From an uncultured Bacteroidales bacterium (GTDB lineage Bacteria > Bacteroidota > Bacteroidia > Bacteroidales > Muribaculaceae): DNA of 64,000 bases. Where the stretch lies: positions 55,157 through 119,156 of the forward strand of contig CADBDH010000004.1 in assembly GCA_902793405.1 (NCBI GenBank), given 5' to 3'. The translations under genes were made by a program, and so were the position numbers. Under the pieces are notes generated by a model. That model saw only the letters and a list, made by a program, of their open reading frames with translations. It made no database searches and had not been told where the DNA came from. Below, piece after piece: positions 62,418 to 64,000 of the stretch (positions within the stretch are counted from its first letter, which is position 1; every line of letters starts with the position of its first letter).

Positions 62418-63578
62418 TTACTTCACATAGAAGTCGGCGCTCACACCCACACCGCCGGCTTTCAGCTTGCCGTACTTGCCGTCGCCCTGATACTTCTGGG
62501 TCCAAACGCGCTCTGAGCACTTTTTGCCGAGTTCGTCCTGGGTAATGTAGTAGCCATAGATATTGCGTCGCTCGGGCACAATACCCTTCATCACAACATC
62601 CCAGTCGTTGCTGGTGATGATTACGTCGAGTACTTTGGGGTCATCGGCCTTGGCGATGGCAAGTGCCTCGGCTTTGAACTTGGCGTGCATCGAACCGGTC
62701 TTGGGCATTGCCTTGTACTCGATGTTCTCGGGACTGTTATGAGCGATGGCTTGATCTGCTGCATTGGCATATACATTCTGGTTGTAGTACATGTATTTTT
62801 GATTATTACTGTACTTCTCGCCGACTTCGTCCCACAGCAGATGGATGTCCTTGGTGAAAATCTGGAACAGGTGCATCTGTTTGGCACATTTTTTTGCACC
62901 CTCCAGGTCTGCATCGTTCAGGTAGGAACCTTGTCCGCCGAGGGTGGCGAAGACATATTTGCCATTACGACTCACTAGGATGATGCCTTGAGCCGATCCT
63001 TTTGCACGGTACTTGTTCGCCGTCATCAGGCTCCCTTTGGTTGAAACGCTCACAGCACCATTAGCATCTTCGGTGACTTTCGTGCTGTTGATCAAGACGT
63101 TGGTCCAGGAACTGATTTTGTCATAGAATTGCCAATAGCGTTCATTCTCTTTCTGGATGCTTTCCCAGAGTTTTACGTCATAATCTGGTCCGGAGTTGAT
63201 CTTGTCGAGCACATGGTTGTGCTTGAAACGGGCATCCAACTGGCTCTTGAGTTCTTTCAGTCCGTCCTCGGTGATGTCCATCTCGACCATGCGATCCACA
63301 AACTCCTCCATACCGACACCGTTGTACGTGCCGTCCGGGGCCATGACCCACGGCAGGGGAGGACGCTGGGTCTCAAGGGCCTTCATCTTGGCGTCATCCT
63401 TTGCCTTCTTGGCCTCCTTCTTGACATCCTCTTTTTTCTTGTCCACGACTTGCTCAGCTTTCTTCTTGGCCTTATTGATCAGCCCGCCCAATTGGGCATT
63501 GGCTGTTCCGGGAACGCTCATTGCTGCCACGGTGATAGCGGCAACCAGTAATGTCTTGATTGTTTTTGCTTTCATCAT
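62418..63578 (-). CDS. Exported Lys/Glu-rich coiled-coil protein of unknown function
   Basis: The 386-aa protein has a signal peptide ending ANAQ (about 29). A Lys/Glu/Asp-rich coiled-coil segment follows (35-65, NKAKKKAEQVVDKKKEDVKK). Then comes a 300-aa alpha/beta region with WVMAPDGTYNGVGMEEFVDR and a C-terminal PERRNIYGYYITQDE segment. No enzymatic motif or family is recognised. It is a single-gene unit behind the promoter at 63648-63678. Periplasmic location likely. Confidence 0.7.
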   Translation of the reverse strand: MMKAKTIKTLLVAAITVAAMSVPGTANAQLGGLINKAKKKAEQVVDKKKEDVKKEAKKAKDDAKMKALETQRPPLPWVMAPDGTYNGVGMEEFVDRMVEMDITEDGLKELKSQLDARFKHNHVLDKINSGPDYDVKLWESIQKENERYWQFYDKISSWTNVLINSTKVTEDANGAVSVSTKGSLMTANKYRAKGSAQGIILVSRNGKYVFATLGGQGSYLNDADLEGAKKCAKQMHLFQIFTKDIHLLWDEVGEKYSNNQKYMYYNQNVYANAADQAIAHNSPENIEYKAMPKTGSMHAKFKAEALAIAKADDPKVLDVIITSNDWDVVMKGIVPERRNIYGYYITQDELGKKCSERVWTQKYQGDGKYGKLKAGGVGVSADFYVK

Positions 63579-63647
63579 CTGATAGTTTTAAGAGTTTATT
63601 GATTGCGAATTGCAGATTTCATCCTGGTGATGGAGAATTATCTATGG

Positions 63648-63678
63648 CAAAGTTACGTATTTCAGGAGAATCATGCAA
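63648..63678 (-). promoter_or_regulatory. Promoter of the 386-aa exported protein gene
   Basis: Minus strand: TTG (63676-63678), 20 nt, TAACTTTG (63648-63655). Confidence 0.75.
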
Positions 63679-63690
63679 GTTTATGGGTAC

Positions 63691-63730
63691 AAAAAAATGA
63701 GGGAGAGCGCCGTGATGGCGTTCACCCTCA
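63691..63730 (-). terminator. Terminator of rpmA
   Basis: 14-nt arms (63698-63711 and 63717-63730), 12 of 14 paired, followed on the minus strand by seven T. Confidence 0.88.
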
Positions 63731-63759
63731 TTCCCTTAGGGTTGGGATTTGTTCCTTGT

Positions 63760-64000
63760 TTAGTTCTGTTCCTCCTTGGGAGCTTCGATCACGTTGATGT
63801 AGATGTGACCAGCGCGGTGCTGGAACTCTACAGTGCCGTCAACCAGAGCATAGAGGGTGTGGTCCTTGCCCATGCCAACGTTCTGACCGGGACGATGCTG
63901 GGTACCGCGCTGACGGCGGATGATGTTACCGGCCTTGGCAAACTGACCACCAAAAATCTTCACGCCGAGGCGTTTGCTTTCGCTCTCGCGGCCGTTCTTT
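63760..64000 (-). CDS. rpmA: Ribosomal protein L27, 5' end beyond the window
   Basis: The visible 79 codons read [20 protein letters not shown], then [20 protein letters not shown], then [16 protein letters not shown]: unmistakable bacterial L27, missing only about 10 N-terminal residues cut by the window edge. It is a component of the 50S peptidyl-transferase region. The Met-initiated frame at 63963 is internal. rplU would be expected just outside the window. Confidence 0.97.
   Translation of the reverse strand, partial: KNGRESESKRLGVKIFGGQFAKAGNIIRRQRGTQHRPGQNVGMGKDHTLYALVDGTVEFQHRAGHIYINVIEAPKEEQN

Overview
The window is a bacterial chromosome segment from the Bacteroidetes, most probably a gut or rumen Bacteroidales (Prevotella- or Muribaculaceae-like). 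The evidence is: promoters of the TTTG-N19-21-TAnnTTTG type; A-rich leaders without Shine-Dalgarno sites; secreted proteins ending in type IX secretion (T9SS) sorting domains; BspA-type leucine-rich repeat proteins; a GldE homologue; a pyrG-yidC neighbourhood; and DUF3078/DUF3256 family proteins. The species cannot be named from sequence alone. The first 64 kb-scale boundary features are a terminal hairpin at the left edge and a truncated rpmA (ribosomal protein L27) at the right edge.

Layout. (1) 0-8.8 kb, minus strand: an operon encoding a VWA-like lipoprotein, a 4-TM protein, a tubulin/FtsZ-superfamily GTPase, a 1148-aa protein with a C-terminal actin/Hsp70-like ATPase domain, and a single-pass envelope protein. 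A GxxExxY gene flanked by inverted repeats sits between the tubulin-like and actin-like genes. I regard this operon as the strongest candidate for a poorly described system. (2) 8.9-14.5 kb: a P1-family peptidase, a T9SS cargo protein, a lipoprotein, and a membrane-tethered AraC-type regulator divergent from a 6-TM protein. (3) 14.6-21.2 kb: an A+T-rich island of orphan genes built from repeat-headed modules, ending at tRNA-Leu(UAG). A 54-bp copy of the tRNA 3' end plus its terminator lies 4.1 kb upstream. (4) 21.4-26.4 kb, minus strand: xseB, xseA, DUF3256, M48 protease, Mrp ATPase, trmB. (5) 26.4-33.7 kb: two LRR-dockerin-cohesin-like surface proteins, a metallophosphoesterase lipoprotein, a small outer-membrane barrel, a rhodanese and a MutT protein. 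(6) 33.9-38.1 kb: a carboxynorspermidine/saccharopine dehydrogenase-family enzyme, divergent from a TonB-receptor-like barrel. (7) 38.3-47.9 kb: three large secreted proteins, each with an excellent promoter, a 230-340 nt leader and its own terminator, separated by tandem repeats. Two of them are paralogues with strongly biased codon use. (8) 48.1-59.1 kb: pyrG, yidC, a TM2-domain protein, GH25 lysozyme, several envelope proteins and a C69 dipeptidase. This run is interrupted by a second GxxExxY gene and a four-helix-bundle gene, each inside inverted repeats. (9) 59.3-64 kb: TraB/GumN protein, GldE, a DUF1232 gene behind a textbook sigma-54 promoter, a secreted orphan and rpmA.

Cross-cutting themes. 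Three single-gene cassettes flanked by inverted repeats interrupt operons. G-free heptamer repeats (CTAACAA/CTAAAAA) sit just upstream of start codons in a fixed orientation and place stop codons in all six frames. A shared C-terminal module appears on four secreted proteins. All functional statements rest on reading motifs by eye; no database search was run.
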